From contig NZ_CP031705.1 of assembly GCF_022701255.1 (NCBI RefSeq), positions 3,596,001 to 3,660,000 of the forward strand: 64,000 nucleotides of DNA, given 5' to 3'. This stretch comes from Microcoleus vaginatus HSN003 (lineage in GTDB: Bacteria; Cyanobacteriota; Cyanobacteriia; Cyanobacteriales; Microcoleaceae). The notes beneath the pieces were generated by a model. That model was not told the DNA's origin. It saw nothing but the letters and a program-made list of their open reading frames with translations, and did no database searches. How positions within the stretch are numbered: the first letter of the stretch is position 1; each line of letters begins with the position of its first letter. The translations under genes were made by a program, and so were the position numbers. Shown piece by piece: positions 35,547 through 44,046 of this stretch.

Positions 35547-36884
35547 ATGGAAACAGTGCAAGCTGCGATCGCTGCAACAACATTTATATGTGTAATTTTC
35601 TTAATAATTACAGAATGGATACACCTCACAGTTGCGGCATTTCTGGGAGCGGTGATTCTGGTTTTTACCCACGTGATGACGTTAAACAACGCGATCGAAT
35701 ATATCAGCCGCAGTCACGCAACCCTGGGATTATTCTTCGGAGTCATGGTAATGGTGAGAGCCTTTGAGCCTACCAAAGTATTTGAATACTTGGCAACTCA
35801 AATTGTGCTTTTGGCTAAAGGCAAAGGCAAAAATCTCTTGCTGGGTATTGTCGCGATTACTACGCCAATTTGTGCAGTTTTGCCCAATGCCACGACAGTC
35901 ATGCTGCTAGCACCATTAATTCCGCCAATGGCAGAAGAAGTCGGTGTAGATTTTGTGCCGTTACTTATTTTAATGGTATTTGTGGCTAATAGTTCGGGGC
36001 TGCTGACAATCGTAGGCGATCCGGCGACATTCATTGTCGGCGATGCTATTAACATGAGCTTTGCAGATTACCTGGTAAAGTTAAGTTTGGGCGGGGTAAT
36101 TGCCGTAGCAGTTATATTAGTTATGTTGCCTTTGCTGTTCCGCGAAATTTGGCACAAAAACTTAGACGATTTGGAACATTTGCCGCACCCAACAATTAAT
36201 CACCCGCGAGTCTTAGCAGTGGGCGGTGTAATTATAGCTTTCGTGCTGACATTTTTTGTAATAGGAGAGTCTCTGCCCGTGCCTATTTCACCGGCAGCGG
36301 TTGCTTTGTTGGGGGCTGCTTTGGCAATGCTCTTAGCTCACCATTCCCAAATTGCTTCTGTTAATAATATTTTGCGGGATTTAGATTGGAGCACGCTGCT
36401 ATTTTTTATGTCTATCTTTGTGCTGATTGGCGGTTTGGAAAAAACCGGAGTAATCGGCAATATATCTGGAATATTAGCAATGATTTTAGGTAAAAATATT
36501 TTTCTTGGTTCTTTAGTTTTGTTATTTTTTGTGGGTTTGATGTCGAGCGTTGTGCCAAATATTCCGCTGGTAGTGGCGATGGTGCCGCTGCTAAAACAGT
36601 ATGTTGTCAATATCGGGCTCGCACCACCAGAGGTGCTGGCTCCGGATTTTGCAGGGCAGTTTCCACCTGCTGTGCTGCCACTGTTTTATGCGATGATGTA
36701 CGGAGCAACTTTAGGCGGAAATGGCACTTTGGTAGGAGCTTCTTCTAATATAGTGGCGGCGGGAATTTCTGAACTGCACGGGCGCCGGATTTCTTTTCAA
36801 ACTTTTATGCGTTACGGGCTGCCTGTGATGGCGGTTCAATTGGTGGCTGCGGCTGTTTATTTAACTATTCGGTTTCTGATTTAA
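35547..36884 (+). CDS. ArsB/NhaD/SLC13-superfamily membrane permease
   Basis: The 445-residue protein has about 11-12 membrane helices and two-fold repeat architecture. The re-entrant motifs of the ion-transporter superfamily are visible: LPNATTVMLLAPL and SSGLLTIVGDPATFIVGDA in the first half, SSVVPNIPLVVAMVPL and GATLGGNGTLVGASSNIVA in the second. Candidate substrates are Na+/H+, arsenite or dicarboxylate/sulfate anions; the sequence does not decide. Lies divergently from kinase paralogue 1 and convergently to paralogue 2. Its last 110 bp were copied in the tandem duplication and reappear at 38753-38864. Confidence 0.85.
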   Translation: METVQAAIAATTFICVIFLIITEWIHLTVAAFLGAVILVFTHVMTLNNAIEYISRSHATLGLFFGVMVMVRAFEPTKVFEYLATQIVLLAKGKGKNLLLGIVAITTPICAVLPNATTVMLLAPLIPPMAEEVGVDFVPLLILMVFVANSSGLLTIVGDPATFIVGDAINMSFADYLVKLSLGGVIAVAVILVMLPLLFREIWHKNLDDLEHLPHPTINHPRVLAVGGVIIAFVLTFFVIGESLPVPISPAAVALLGAALAMLLAHHSQIASVNNILRDLDWSTLLFFMSIFVLIGGLEKTGVIGNISGILAMILGKNIFLGSLVLLFFVGLMSSVVPNIPLVVAMVPLLKQYVVNIGLAPPEVLAPDFAGQFPPAVLPLFYAMMYGATLGGNGTLVGASSNIVAAGISELHGRRISFQTFMRYGLPVMAVQLVAAAVYLTIRFLI

Positions 36885-36963
36885 AGAAGTCATTAGTCAT
36901 TAGTTGGCAGTTGGCAGTCAACAGTCAACAGTCAACAGTCAACAGTCAACAGTTAACAGTAAT

Positions 36964-38160
36964 CTAAAATCCATCCAACTCAAAAGGGAAAATTACAGTA
37001 AAGGAGGAGCCAACTCCTAGTTGAGAAACTAATTCTATTTTACCTTGCAAAAGGTTGACTAATCGAGTGACAATGGCTAGGCCTAAGCCGGTACTGTCAG
37101 GAATGCGAGAACTCAGGGAGTTGTCGGCTCGAAAATAGGGTTGAAAAATCCGCTCGCAGTCTTCGGGATCAATGCCCATTCCTGTATCGGAGACTGTTAC
37201 TTTCCAATATTTTTTTGGTAAAATTTCGCTTTTTATGGTAACAGTACCTGCTGGGGTGTAGCGAATGGCGTTGCTGGTTAAGTTGGTGATAATTTGCTGC
37301 AAGCGCAAGCAATCTGTCACAACTTGATCGTCCGACATATCGCAATCAACAGCTATCTCTAAATTTTTTGCTTTCGCTAACGGCTCGATTATTTCGACAA
37401 CATTGTTGAGTACCTCTCGCAGGCTGATTGCAGTTAGCTGTAACTTTATTTGTCCAGCTTCGTACCGCGAAATTTCCAGAGTATCGTTGATCAATCTCAG
37501 CAACAGTCGGCCGCTGTTGAGGACTCTATCAATATGTCCTATATTGGGAACAGAACCTTTAATTTCGGAATAGTTTTGTTGCTGGCGCAAAAACAAATCT
37601 GAGTAGCCGATAATAGAGGTGAGGGGAGTTTTTAATTCGTGAGCTAAGTGAGATAAGTTCTCTTGATTGGCGCGAACTAAGCGAGTCAGTTCTTGATTTG
37701 TAAGTTGCAATTGGTTTTGCAAATCCTTTAGTTCTTGGAATCTTTCCTGGGTAAAGGTTTGGAAACATTTAGCAATTACTTCATCGAGCGCCGTGTCAAT
37801 TAAGCGGTAAGCTCTGCTGACTTCGGTGGCAGAGGCTTTTAACAATTCTGGCTCTAAAGCCTCGAAAATTACCCAGCGCAGCAAGCGGTATTCCCGCGCA
37901 ATTTCCTCGGCGTCGTAGCCTTGTTTTGCCCTGAGAGTTCCGTGTTCTAAACTTTTTTCTACGAGTGTGCGAATGTCACTCTCTTGAGATTGGGAAAGCA
38001 TGGTGACGATCGCTTGCAGTACAATGGGAACGCTGTCGCGCACGCCATTGTAGGTGAGTTCCTTAGCGGTTTCGAGTTGGTCGTCGCAGCGTACAGCTTC
38101 GATCCAGTTTTGTATAATTGTGTCGATTCGATCTTGCAGCGCGACGCTAAAGTCTCTCAT
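36964..38160 (-). CDS. Sensor histidine kinase with RsbRD-like N-terminus, paralogue 2
   Basis: Soluble 398-residue kinase: RsbRD-like helices (IIQNWIEAVRCDDQLETAKEL... GYDAEEIAREYRLLRWVIFEALEPELL), coiled coil, H-box LSHLAHELKTPLTSIIGYSD, N box (NLTSNAIRYTPAG), DTGMGI and STGLGLAIVTRLVNLLQGKIEL. Fully active-looking. Product of the tandem duplication and a close copy of paralogue 3 (38938-40131); paralogue 1 is more distant. The permease gene ends 80 bp away on the opposite strand with an AACAGTC heptamer array between. Confidence 0.9.
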   Translation of the reverse strand: MRDFSVALQDRIDTIIQNWIEAVRCDDQLETAKELTYNGVRDSVPIVLQAIVTMLSQSQESDIRTLVEKSLEHGTLRAKQGYDAEEIAREYRLLRWVIFEALEPELLKASATEVSRAYRLIDTALDEVIAKCFQTFTQERFQELKDLQNQLQLTNQELTRLVRANQENLSHLAHELKTPLTSIIGYSDLFLRQQQNYSEIKGSVPNIGHIDRVLNSGRLLLRLINDTLEISRYEAGQIKLQLTAISLREVLNNVVEIIEPLAKAKNLEIAVDCDMSDDQVVTDCLRLQQIITNLTSNAIRYTPAGTVTIKSEILPKKYWKVTVSDTGMGIDPEDCERIFQPYFRADNSLSSRIPDSTGLGLAIVTRLVNLLQGKIELVSQLGVGSSFTVIFPFELDGF

Positions 38161-38344
38161 AGCTCAAGTAGAGAAATAAGTGGACGATCGCATTTTATCT
38201 CTCTCAGCTAGTTTAATAGTTAACTTTTTGAATTTTCTCTCAACTTTTGAGCTTTGCCGATCGCCAATGGCTACTTCTCAAGACATATTGACAAACTTAA
38301 ATGCTGGTGCTACCTTATGTTAAATTGGCTTAAAAAGTCAAGCC

Positions 38345-38545
38345 TAATCCAGGACTGCGCCATCAAACCAAGCGTGTGGCTGGAGCGGAGGAACCAATTT
38401 TCGGGGCGAATCTCTACAGAATTAAAAAGCAAAGTTAAAAATTGCCAAATTTGAGTGTAGTTTTTGATTTTGAAATCTCAGGAGAAGGACATCTCTCAGT
38501 CCTAGCCCGTCAGCTAACTTCGCAGGCATTGAGAAGAGACTGAAA
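38345..38545 (+). promoter_or_regulatory. ydaO-type (c-di-AMP) riboswitch, duplicated copy without a working gene
   Basis: The same elements as the downstream copy: GGAGCGGAGGAACC (about 38381), GGGGCGAATCTCT (38403), then CAGGAGAAGGACATCTCTCAGTCCTAGCC and CCGTCAGCTAACTTCGCAGGC (about 38507-38527). The last string is the conserved signature of the ydaO/yuaA leader. The sequence is almost unchanged, yet the gene after it is a truncated remnant whose start codon has become ATT. Confidence 0.75.
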
Positions 38546-38642
38546 AGCCAAATTTCTGAACAAGATAGTTTGGCTTCGTCAGTGTCTCAGGTTGGTATTG
38601 TTCAAGATTTTTGTACCTGCCCTGACTCTGAAGGAGATTGAA

Positions 38643-38864
38643 ATTTTCAGACAGCTTAATTTATCTGCGATCGCACTTGCAGGAGTTGCAAGTGCGATCG
38701 CGTCAAACCCGTTGTCATCCGAGATGCTGTTTTGTTGCCGACGGCTGGTTTTGACTGCACGGGCGTCGGATTTCTTTTCAAACTTTTCTGCGTTACGGGC
38801 GGGCTGTGATGGCGCTGCAATTAATAAGTGCGGCTGTTTATGTAACTATTCGGTTTCTGATTTG
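38643..38864 (+). pseudogene. Chimeric remnant: nrtB 5' end fused to permease 3' end
   Basis: Positions 38643 to about 38752 match the first codons of nrtB at 40616 (QLNLSAIALAGV...), but the ATG is ATT and GTTGCAAGTGCGATCGC replaces GTTGCAACGTGGAAGC, creating a HIP1 site. From about 38753 to 38864 it matches the last codons of the 35547 permease (HGRRISFQTFMRYG, with indels). It marks the duplication join and codes for nothing sensible; the long frame 38592-38930 is an accident. Confidence 0.85.
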
Positions 38865-38937
38865 AAGAAGTCATTAGTCATTAGTTGGCAGTCAACAGTC
38901 AACAGTCAACAGTCAACAGTCAACAGTTAACAGTAAT

Positions 38938-40131
38938 CTAAACTCCATCCAATTCTAAGGGAAAAATTACAGTGAAGGAGGAGCCAACTCCTACTTCAGA
39001 AACTAATTCGATTTTACCTTGCAAGAGATTGACTAATCGAGCGACAATTGCTAGTCCTAAGCCTGTACTGTCCGGCATCCCAGGAGCCAGGGAGCTGTCG
39101 GCTCGAAAATAGGGTTGAAAAATCCGATCGCAGTCTTCTGAAGCAATGCCAATTCCTGTATCGGTGATGCAAAGACTCCAATGTTTGTCTGGCCATAATT
39201 CGGTTTTTATGGTAATAGTACCAGCTTGGGTGTAGCGAATGGCGTTGCTCGTCAAGTTGGTGATAATTTGCTGCAAGCGCAAGTAATCTGTTATAACTTG
39301 ATCGAGAACCGGATCGCATTCAAGGGCGATCTCTAAATTTTTTGCCTTGGCCAAAGGCTCGATTATTTCGACAACAGTGCCGATCGCCGATCGCACATTT
39401 GTAGCAGTTAGCTGCAATTTTATGCGTCCCGTGTCGTACCGCGAGATTTCGAGAGTATCGTTAATTAATCTAAGTAATAGTCTGCCGTTGTTGAGGACTT
39501 TATCAATATGTGCCAAATTGGGAGCAGAATCTTGAATTCTAGGATTGTTTATTTGGCGCAAAAACAATTGTGAGTAGCCAATAATAGAGGTGAGGGGGGT
39601 TTTCAATTCGTGAGCTAAGTGAGATAGATTCTCTTGACTGGCGCGAAGTAAGCGAGTCAGCTCTTGATTTGTAAGTTGCAATTGGTTTTGCAACTCCTGT
39701 AGTTCTTGGAGTCTTGCCTGGGTATAGGTTTGGAAACAGTCAGCAATTGCTTCGTCGATGGCACCGTCAATTAAGCGATAAGCTCGGCTCACTTCAGCGC
39801 CCGAGCCTTTTAGCAATTCTGGCTCTAAAGCGTCGAAAATTACCCTCCGCAGCAAGCGGTATTCCCGCGCAATTTCTTGGGCATCGTAACCTTGTTGGGC
39901 CCTGACAGTCCCGTGGTGTAAACTTTCTTCTATGACTGTCCCAGTGTCGCTGTCTTCTGATTGGGACAGCATAGTTACCATCGCTTGCAGTACGACGGGA
40001 AGGCTGTCGCGCACGGAATCGTAGGTGAGTTGTTTGGCGGTTTGGATTTGTTCCTCGGCGCGAACAGCTTCGATCCAGTTGTGGACAATTATGTCAATTT
40101 TATCTTGTAGCGCTTGGCTAAAATCTATCAT
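38938..40131 (-). CDS. Sensor histidine kinase with RsbRD-like N-terminus, paralogue 3
   Basis: The 397-residue soluble kinase is the near twin of paralogue 2. N-terminal IVHNWIEAVRAEEQIQTAKQL, the same linker LQELQNQLQLTNQELTRLLRASQENLSHLAHELKTPLTSIIGYS, N box NLTSNAIRYTQAG, DTGIGI and STGLGLAIVARLV. Differences concentrate in the sensory half (EESLHHGTVRAQQGYDAQEI), which suggests diverging input rather than output. It is divergent from the nrt-like operon, whose riboswitch leader starts about 190 bp away. Confidence 0.9.
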   Translation of the reverse strand: MIDFSQALQDKIDIIVHNWIEAVRAEEQIQTAKQLTYDSVRDSLPVVLQAMVTMLSQSEDSDTGTVIEESLHHGTVRAQQGYDAQEIAREYRLLRRVIFDALEPELLKGSGAEVSRAYRLIDGAIDEAIADCFQTYTQARLQELQELQNQLQLTNQELTRLLRASQENLSHLAHELKTPLTSIIGYSQLFLRQINNPRIQDSAPNLAHIDKVLNNGRLLLRLINDTLEISRYDTGRIKLQLTATNVRSAIGTVVEIIEPLAKAKNLEIALECDPVLDQVITDYLRLQQIITNLTSNAIRYTQAGTITIKTELWPDKHWSLCITDTGIGIASEDCDRIFQPYFRADSSLAPGMPDSTGLGLAIVARLVNLLQGKIELVSEVGVGSSFTVIFPLELDGV

Positions 40132-40320
40132 GGCTCTTAATATATAAATTAAGTCAGTGATCGCATTTTATCTCTCTAAGCTAGTTTAATAATTAACTTT
40201 TTGAATTGTTTGTCAACTTTTGGGCTTCGCCGATCGCCAATGGCTACTCCTAAAGACATATTGACAAACTTAAATGCTGGTGATACGTTATGTTAAATTG
40301 GCTTAAAAAGTCAAGCCTAA

Positions 40321-40515
40321 TCCAGCACTGCGTGATCAAACCAAGCGTGTGGCTGGAGCGGAGGAACCAATTTTCGGGGCGAATCTCTACAGAATTAAAA
40401 AGCAAAGTTAAAAATTGCCAAATTTGAGTGTAGTTTTTGATTTTGAAATCTCAGGAGAAGGACATCTCTCAGTCCTAGCCCGTCAGCTAACTTCGCAGGC
40501 ATTGAGAAGAGACTG
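40321..40515 (+). promoter_or_regulatory. ydaO-type (c-di-AMP) riboswitch ahead of the nrtB-like gene
   Basis: The leader contains the conserved blocks in order: GGAGCGGAGGAACC (about 40355), GGGGCGAATCTCT (40376), GGAGAAGGACATCTCTCAGTCC (about 40454), and CCGTCAGCTAACTTCGCAGGC (40480-40500). The last is the diagnostic ydaO string. Downstream, AAGCCAAA (40518) can pair with TTTGGCTT (about 40541) as part of an expression platform; no clear T-run follows, so control may be at translation or through an alternative stem. ydaO riboswitches usually switch genes off when c-di-AMP is high. The nrtB-like gene starts at 40616. Confidence 0.78.
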
Positions 40516-40615
40516 AAAAGCCAAATTTCTGAACAAGATAGTTTGGCTTCGTCAGTGTCTCAGGTTGGTATTGTTCAAGATTCTTGTACCTGCCCTGACT
40601 CTGAAGGAGATTGAA

Positions 40616-41464
40616 ATGTTCATACAGCTTAATTTATCTGCGATCGCACTTGCAGGAGTTGCAACGTGGAAGCGTGTAAAACCCGTTGTCATCCGAGATG
40701 CAGTTTTGTTGCCGGCGGCTGGTTTTTTGGGAATTCTTGGCTTGTGGTGGATTGTTGCCAGCTTCAACAGCGATTTGATTCCCACTCCCTATCAGGCTTT
40801 AATAGCTAATTTAGATTACATATTGCATCCATTTTATCAGCGCGGGCCTGGAGATTTAGGCATTGGCTGGCTGCTGCTAGCGAGTTTGCGGCGCGTCTTG
40901 GTGGGATTTTTGCTGGGTGCAGCAGTTGCGATTCCCGTGGGATTTCTGATCGGGATGTCGAAACCGGCAATGATGGCGCTCAATCCGCTGATTCAAATCT
41001 TCAAACCGGTGTCGCCGCTAGCGTGGCTGCCGATAGCTTTATCGATTTTTAATTTAGCAGAGCCGTCGGCAATTTTTGTCATATTCATCACGTCTTTGTG
41101 GCCGACTATTATCAACACAGCTTTGGGAGTTTCTAGCGTTTCCCAGGATTATCTGGATGTGGCGCGAGTGTTGGAAATGCCGCGCTGGAGGCGGATTACC
41201 AAGATAATTTGGCCGGCGAGTTTGCCATACATTTTTACAGGTTTGCGGATTAGTTTGGGGATTGCTTGGCTGGTGATTGTGGCGGTGGAAATGCTTACAG
41301 GTGGTGTGGGAATTGGCTTTTTTGTCTGGGATGAATGGAGCCGTTTGAACCTGAGTTCGGTATTTTTAGCGGTGTTTGTAATTGGTTTAACTGGACTGTT
41401 GCTCGACGCTGCGGTTGACAAAGTTCAGGAATTAGTAACGCATCGATCCGTCATTAATCATTAG
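40616..41464 (+). CDS. ABC transporter permease, NrtB/SsuC family
   Basis: The 282-residue inner-membrane permease has about six helices and the EAA loop (ITSLWPTIINTALGVSSVSQDYLDVARVLEMPRWRRITKIIWPASLPYIFTG) that contacts the ATPase. This is the nitrate/sulfonate/bicarbonate (BPD_transp_1) class. The ATG at 40616 has AAGGAG 7 nt upstream; the longer frame from 40565 lies in the riboswitch leader. First gene of the operon (B-A-D order, unlike the usual A-B-C-D), presumably repressed by the upstream riboswitch. The 5' end is duplicated at 38643. Confidence 0.88.
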   Translation: MFIQLNLSAIALAGVATWKRVKPVVIRDAVLLPAAGFLGILGLWWIVASFNSDLIPTPYQALIANLDYILHPFYQRGPGDLGIGWLLLASLRRVLVGFLLGAAVAIPVGFLIGMSKPAMMALNPLIQIFKPVSPLAWLPIALSIFNLAEPSAIFVIFITSLWPTIINTALGVSSVSQDYLDVARVLEMPRWRRITKIIWPASLPYIFTGLRISLGIAWLVIVAVEMLTGGVGIGFFVWDEWSRLNLSSVFLAVFVIGLTGLLLDAAVDKVQELVTHRSVINH

Positions 41465-41572
41465 TCAGTTTGCAGTTTGCAGTTGTTAGGAAAGCAGTTG
41501 TCAGTTGTCAACAGTTAACAGTCAACAGTTAACAGTCAACAGTCAACAGTCAACAGTCATTAGTCAAATTAA
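41465..41572. repeat. AACAGTC/CAGTTGT heptamer array
   Basis: Thirteen or so heptamers (CAACAGT units) fill the gap between the permease and the binding protein and end 3 bp before the latter's start, leaving no usual ribosome site. The same unit occurs at 36910-36958, 38885-38933 and 52420-52485. Confidence 0.9.
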
Positions 41573-41574
41573 AT

Positions 41575-43005
41575 ATGAGCGACAAGTTTTCCAATGAATG
41601 GAAGCGCCGAGAGTTTTTGCAAGGAATGGGCTCGGTGGCGGCAGGAATGGCTTTATCTGGTTGTGGAATTAGCGCGGATCGATCGGCAAAAGGACTGACT
41701 GAAGAAGCCTCAGCCGTAAAGCCGATCGTCGATTCCCGAACCTTAGAAAAACCAAATTTAACCGTAGGATACGTGCCGGTTAACGATTGTGCCCCATTTG
41801 CGATCGCCTGGAAAAAAGGCTTTTTCCGCAAATACGGTTTAAACGTCACACTCAACCGCGAAGCAAGCTGGGCAACCTCCCGCGACGGCGTAATCTTCGG
41901 CCGCCTCGACGCCTCCCCAGTCGTATCCGGCGCCGTCACAAACGCCCGAGTTGGCGCCGAAGGAGCGCGTCACGCACCTCTGTGCGCGGCAATGACTATT
42001 CACCGCCACGGCAACGCCATGACGATGAACAAAGCTATGTGGGATTCCGGTTTACGCCCGTGGCACGAATACAACGGCAATTTGGAAGAATTTGGCAAAC
42101 AATTTCGAGCCTTTTTTGACAGTCAGCCGTCGGAAAAAAGAGTTTGGGCAGTGGTTCTGAGTTCTGCGATTTACGAATACTTTGTCCGCTACATATCGGC
42201 GGCTGCGGGTGTCGATCCGTTCAAAGAATTTCGGGTAATTATTGTGCCGCCGCCGCAGATGGTAACGAACATCAGGATTGGCGCCATGCAGGCTTACATG
42301 GTGGCCGAACCTTGGAATACGCGGGCAATTCAAGGCAATTTGGGAGTGGGTTTTACCTTCGTGCAAGGCAAAGAAGTTTGGCTGGGACATCCCGATCGCC
42401 TTTTGGGAGTAATGGAATCCTTCATTGAGGAAAATCCGAAGACTTATTACTCGCTGGTTAAGGCAATGGTGGAAGCTTGTCAGTATTGCAGCAAGCCGGA
42501 AAATCGCAGTGAAATATCGGCGCTGCTGACTGAGCGATCTTTTACGGGGGCGCGATCGCAAAAAGGGGCGATCGACAAATTTACGCGACCGGCAATAGTT
42601 GGCGACTACAACTATGGAGGGTTTGACGGAAAAGACCGCACCCTACAATCGGAAGATTCAACTATTTTCTATGACATTCCTAAGAATTTGCCTCAAATAG
42701 CGGGAAATCATTCAACATTTATGTGGCAGTCTCAGAGTATTTGGTTGATGACTCAAGCTGCTCGCTGGGGACAGATTAAAGAAGTGCCAAAAAATGCTGA
42801 GGAATTAGCTAAAAAAGCTTGGAAAACCGACCTTTATCGCAAGATTGTTGCCGAAATGGGTATCAATTGTCCCCAGGAGGATTACCAAGTGGAACCTGCG
42901 GAACTTTTCATTGATAAAAAGGCATTTGATCCTAGCGATCCGGTGGGTTATTTGAATAGTTTTGAAATTCGAGCCAACCGCCCTCAGTCTTTTTTTCAGG
43001 CTTAA
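41575..43005 (+). CDS. Tat-exported lipoprotein, NrtA/CmpA-family substrate-binding protein
   Basis: Periplasmic binding component of the transporter. The N-terminus has a twin-arginine signal (WKRREFLQGMGSVAAGMALSGCG) with a lipobox cysteine, so it is a Tat-exported, membrane-tethered lipoprotein, as NrtA and CmpA are. The body matches that family: NLTVGYVPVNDCAPFAIAWKKGFFRKYGLNV, the GAMQAYMVAEPWNTRAI block, HPDRLLGVMESFIEENP, MWQSQSIWLMTQAARWGQI. Nitrate, nitrite, bicarbonate or cyanate are the known ligands; I cannot tell which from reading. Its ATG directly follows a heptamer array. Confidence 0.88.
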   Translation: MSDKFSNEWKRREFLQGMGSVAAGMALSGCGISADRSAKGLTEEASAVKPIVDSRTLEKPNLTVGYVPVNDCAPFAIAWKKGFFRKYGLNVTLNREASWATSRDGVIFGRLDASPVVSGAVTNARVGAEGARHAPLCAAMTIHRHGNAMTMNKAMWDSGLRPWHEYNGNLEEFGKQFRAFFDSQPSEKRVWAVVLSSAIYEYFVRYISAAAGVDPFKEFRVIIVPPPQMVTNIRIGAMQAYMVAEPWNTRAIQGNLGVGFTFVQGKEVWLGHPDRLLGVMESFIEENPKTYYSLVKAMVEACQYCSKPENRSEISALLTERSFTGARSQKGAIDKFTRPAIVGDYNYGGFDGKDRTLQSEDSTIFYDIPKNLPQIAGNHSTFMWQSQSIWLMTQAARWGQIKEVPKNAEELAKKAWKTDLYRKIVAEMGINCPQEDYQVEPAELFIDKKAFDPSDPVGYLNSFEIRANRPQSFFQA

Positions 43006-43027
43006 TGTTTGAGATGTTGCGCTTTTC

Positions 43028-43098
43028 CTGATGTCCAGCCAAGGACTTAAGTCCCTGGCTAATAGCAAAAGTCGGTTGAAACCGACTAAAAGATTTTA
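43028..43098. repeat. Double-hairpin interspersed repeat
   Basis: CCAGCCAAGGACTTAAGTCCCTGGCT and AGTCGGTTGAAACCGACT, two perfect or near-perfect palindromes spaced by TAATAGCAAA. This composite is a widespread cyanobacterial intergenic repeat. Between nrtA-like and nrtD-like genes it might fold in the mRNA and separate their expression. Confidence 0.7.
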
Positions 43099-43157
43099 GA
43101 GATTACGCAACCGCAAGGAAATCAAATTAACACTTTACTACTTTTTAGGAGAATACC

Positions 43158-44000
43158 ATGACTCAATACTTTTCTACTTCTATCGACGAAGCCAGCAGCC
43201 AAGTCAAGAAGCACCCTGAATTTCTGGAAATTAACAACTTGTTCAAGTCGTATAAAAATGCTGACGGTAGCGAATTTAGCGTTTTGGACAATATCAATTT
43301 AAGTATTGGAGAAAACGAATATATTTCGGTAATCGGTCACTCGGGTTGCGGCAAATCAACGCTGCTAAAAATAGTGGCTGGTTTGGAAAAACAGAGCGCG
43401 GGAATGGTGACACTGGAAGGAAAAGAAATTCGCAAACCGGGAGCCGATCGCATGATGGTATTTCAGCACTACGGATTGTTGCCTTGGCTGACGGTGCGGG
43501 AAAATATTCGGCTGGCAGTTGATGAAGTTTTGCGAAGTCTTAGCCGCCCGGAGAAGATTAGTCTTGTCAACGAACACCTCGCAATGGTAAACTTAACAGC
43601 AGCAGCCGATAAATATCCAGACGAAATTTCCGGAGGCATGAAACAGCGGGTTGGGATTGCGCGAGCTTTGGCGCTTCGACCGAAAATGTTATTAATGGAC
43701 GAACCGTTTGGAGCGCTGGATGCTCTGACTCGCGGCAAGTTGCAGAAACAGGTGCTGGATATCTGGGAAAATCACAGACAAGCTGCAATGATGATTACTC
43801 ACGATGTGGATGAAGCTATCTATATGTCCGATCGCATTGTGCTGATGACAAACGGCCCGGCTGCGACGATAGGTGAAATTTTGTCAGTGCCGTTTGCGCG
43901 CCCGCGCGATCGCCAAGAGTTGCGGGAATCGAAGGATTATTACGAACTCCGTAACTATGCTTTGAATTTTCTCGATCGCTACTTTACTCAAGACGAATAA
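43158..44000 (+). CDS. ABC transporter ATP-binding protein, NrtD/SsuB family
   Basis: The 280-residue ATPase has Walker A GHSGCGKSTLL (about residue 58), Q-loop MVFQHYGLLPW, signature EISGGMKQRVGIARAL, Walker B MLLMDEPFGALDAL and switch His in MITHDVDEAIYMSDRIVLM. That wording places it with NrtD/CmpD/SsuB. Strong TAGGAG ribosome site 6 nt before the ATG. An NrtC-like ATPase with a regulatory C-terminal binding domain is missing here, so the transporter probably uses this subunit as a homodimer. Confidence 0.92.
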   Translation: MTQYFSTSIDEASSQVKKHPEFLEINNLFKSYKNADGSEFSVLDNINLSIGENEYISVIGHSGCGKSTLLKIVAGLEKQSAGMVTLEGKEIRKPGADRMMVFQHYGLLPWLTVRENIRLAVDEVLRSLSRPEKISLVNEHLAMVNLTAAADKYPDEISGGMKQRVGIARALALRPKMLLMDEPFGALDALTRGKLQKQVLDIWENHRQAAMMITHDVDEAIYMSDRIVLMTNGPAATIGEILSVPFARPRDRQELRESKDYYELRNYALNFLDRYFTQDE

Positions 44001-44046
44001 CACCCGACGGATCGACATAACAATTCACTTAAGAGAGGTTAAGCCT

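Larger units (their letters stand above)
36772..38752. repeat. Tandem segmental duplication, copy 1
   Basis: This unit spans the permease 3' end, a heptamer run, kinase paralogue 2, its leader, a ydaO-type riboswitch and the first about 110 bp of an nrtB gene. The next unit (38753 to about 40735) repeats all of these in the same order. The join lies at about 38750-38755, where nrtB-like sequence (GGCTGGTTTT) changes directly to permease-like sequence (GACTGCACGGGCG). Confidence 0.9.
38753..40735. repeat. Tandem segmental duplication, copy 2
   Basis: Second unit: permease 3' remnant, heptamers, kinase paralogue 3, leader, riboswitch and nrtB start. The right end is where similarity to copy 1 stops inside nrtB (near GGCTGGTTTTTTGGG, about 40725-40735). 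Coding and non-coding parts have both drifted, so the duplication predates the most recent changes. Confidence 0.88.

Noticed and set aside
38254..38454. A 66-codon plus-strand frame over riboswitch copy 1
   Set aside because: It sits in the aptamer and is explained by RNA structure, not protein coding.
41465..41572. Heptamer arrays considered as CRISPR-like
   Set aside because: Units are contiguous 7-mers without spacers; no cas gene in the window. No CRISPR array was found anywhere in the window.
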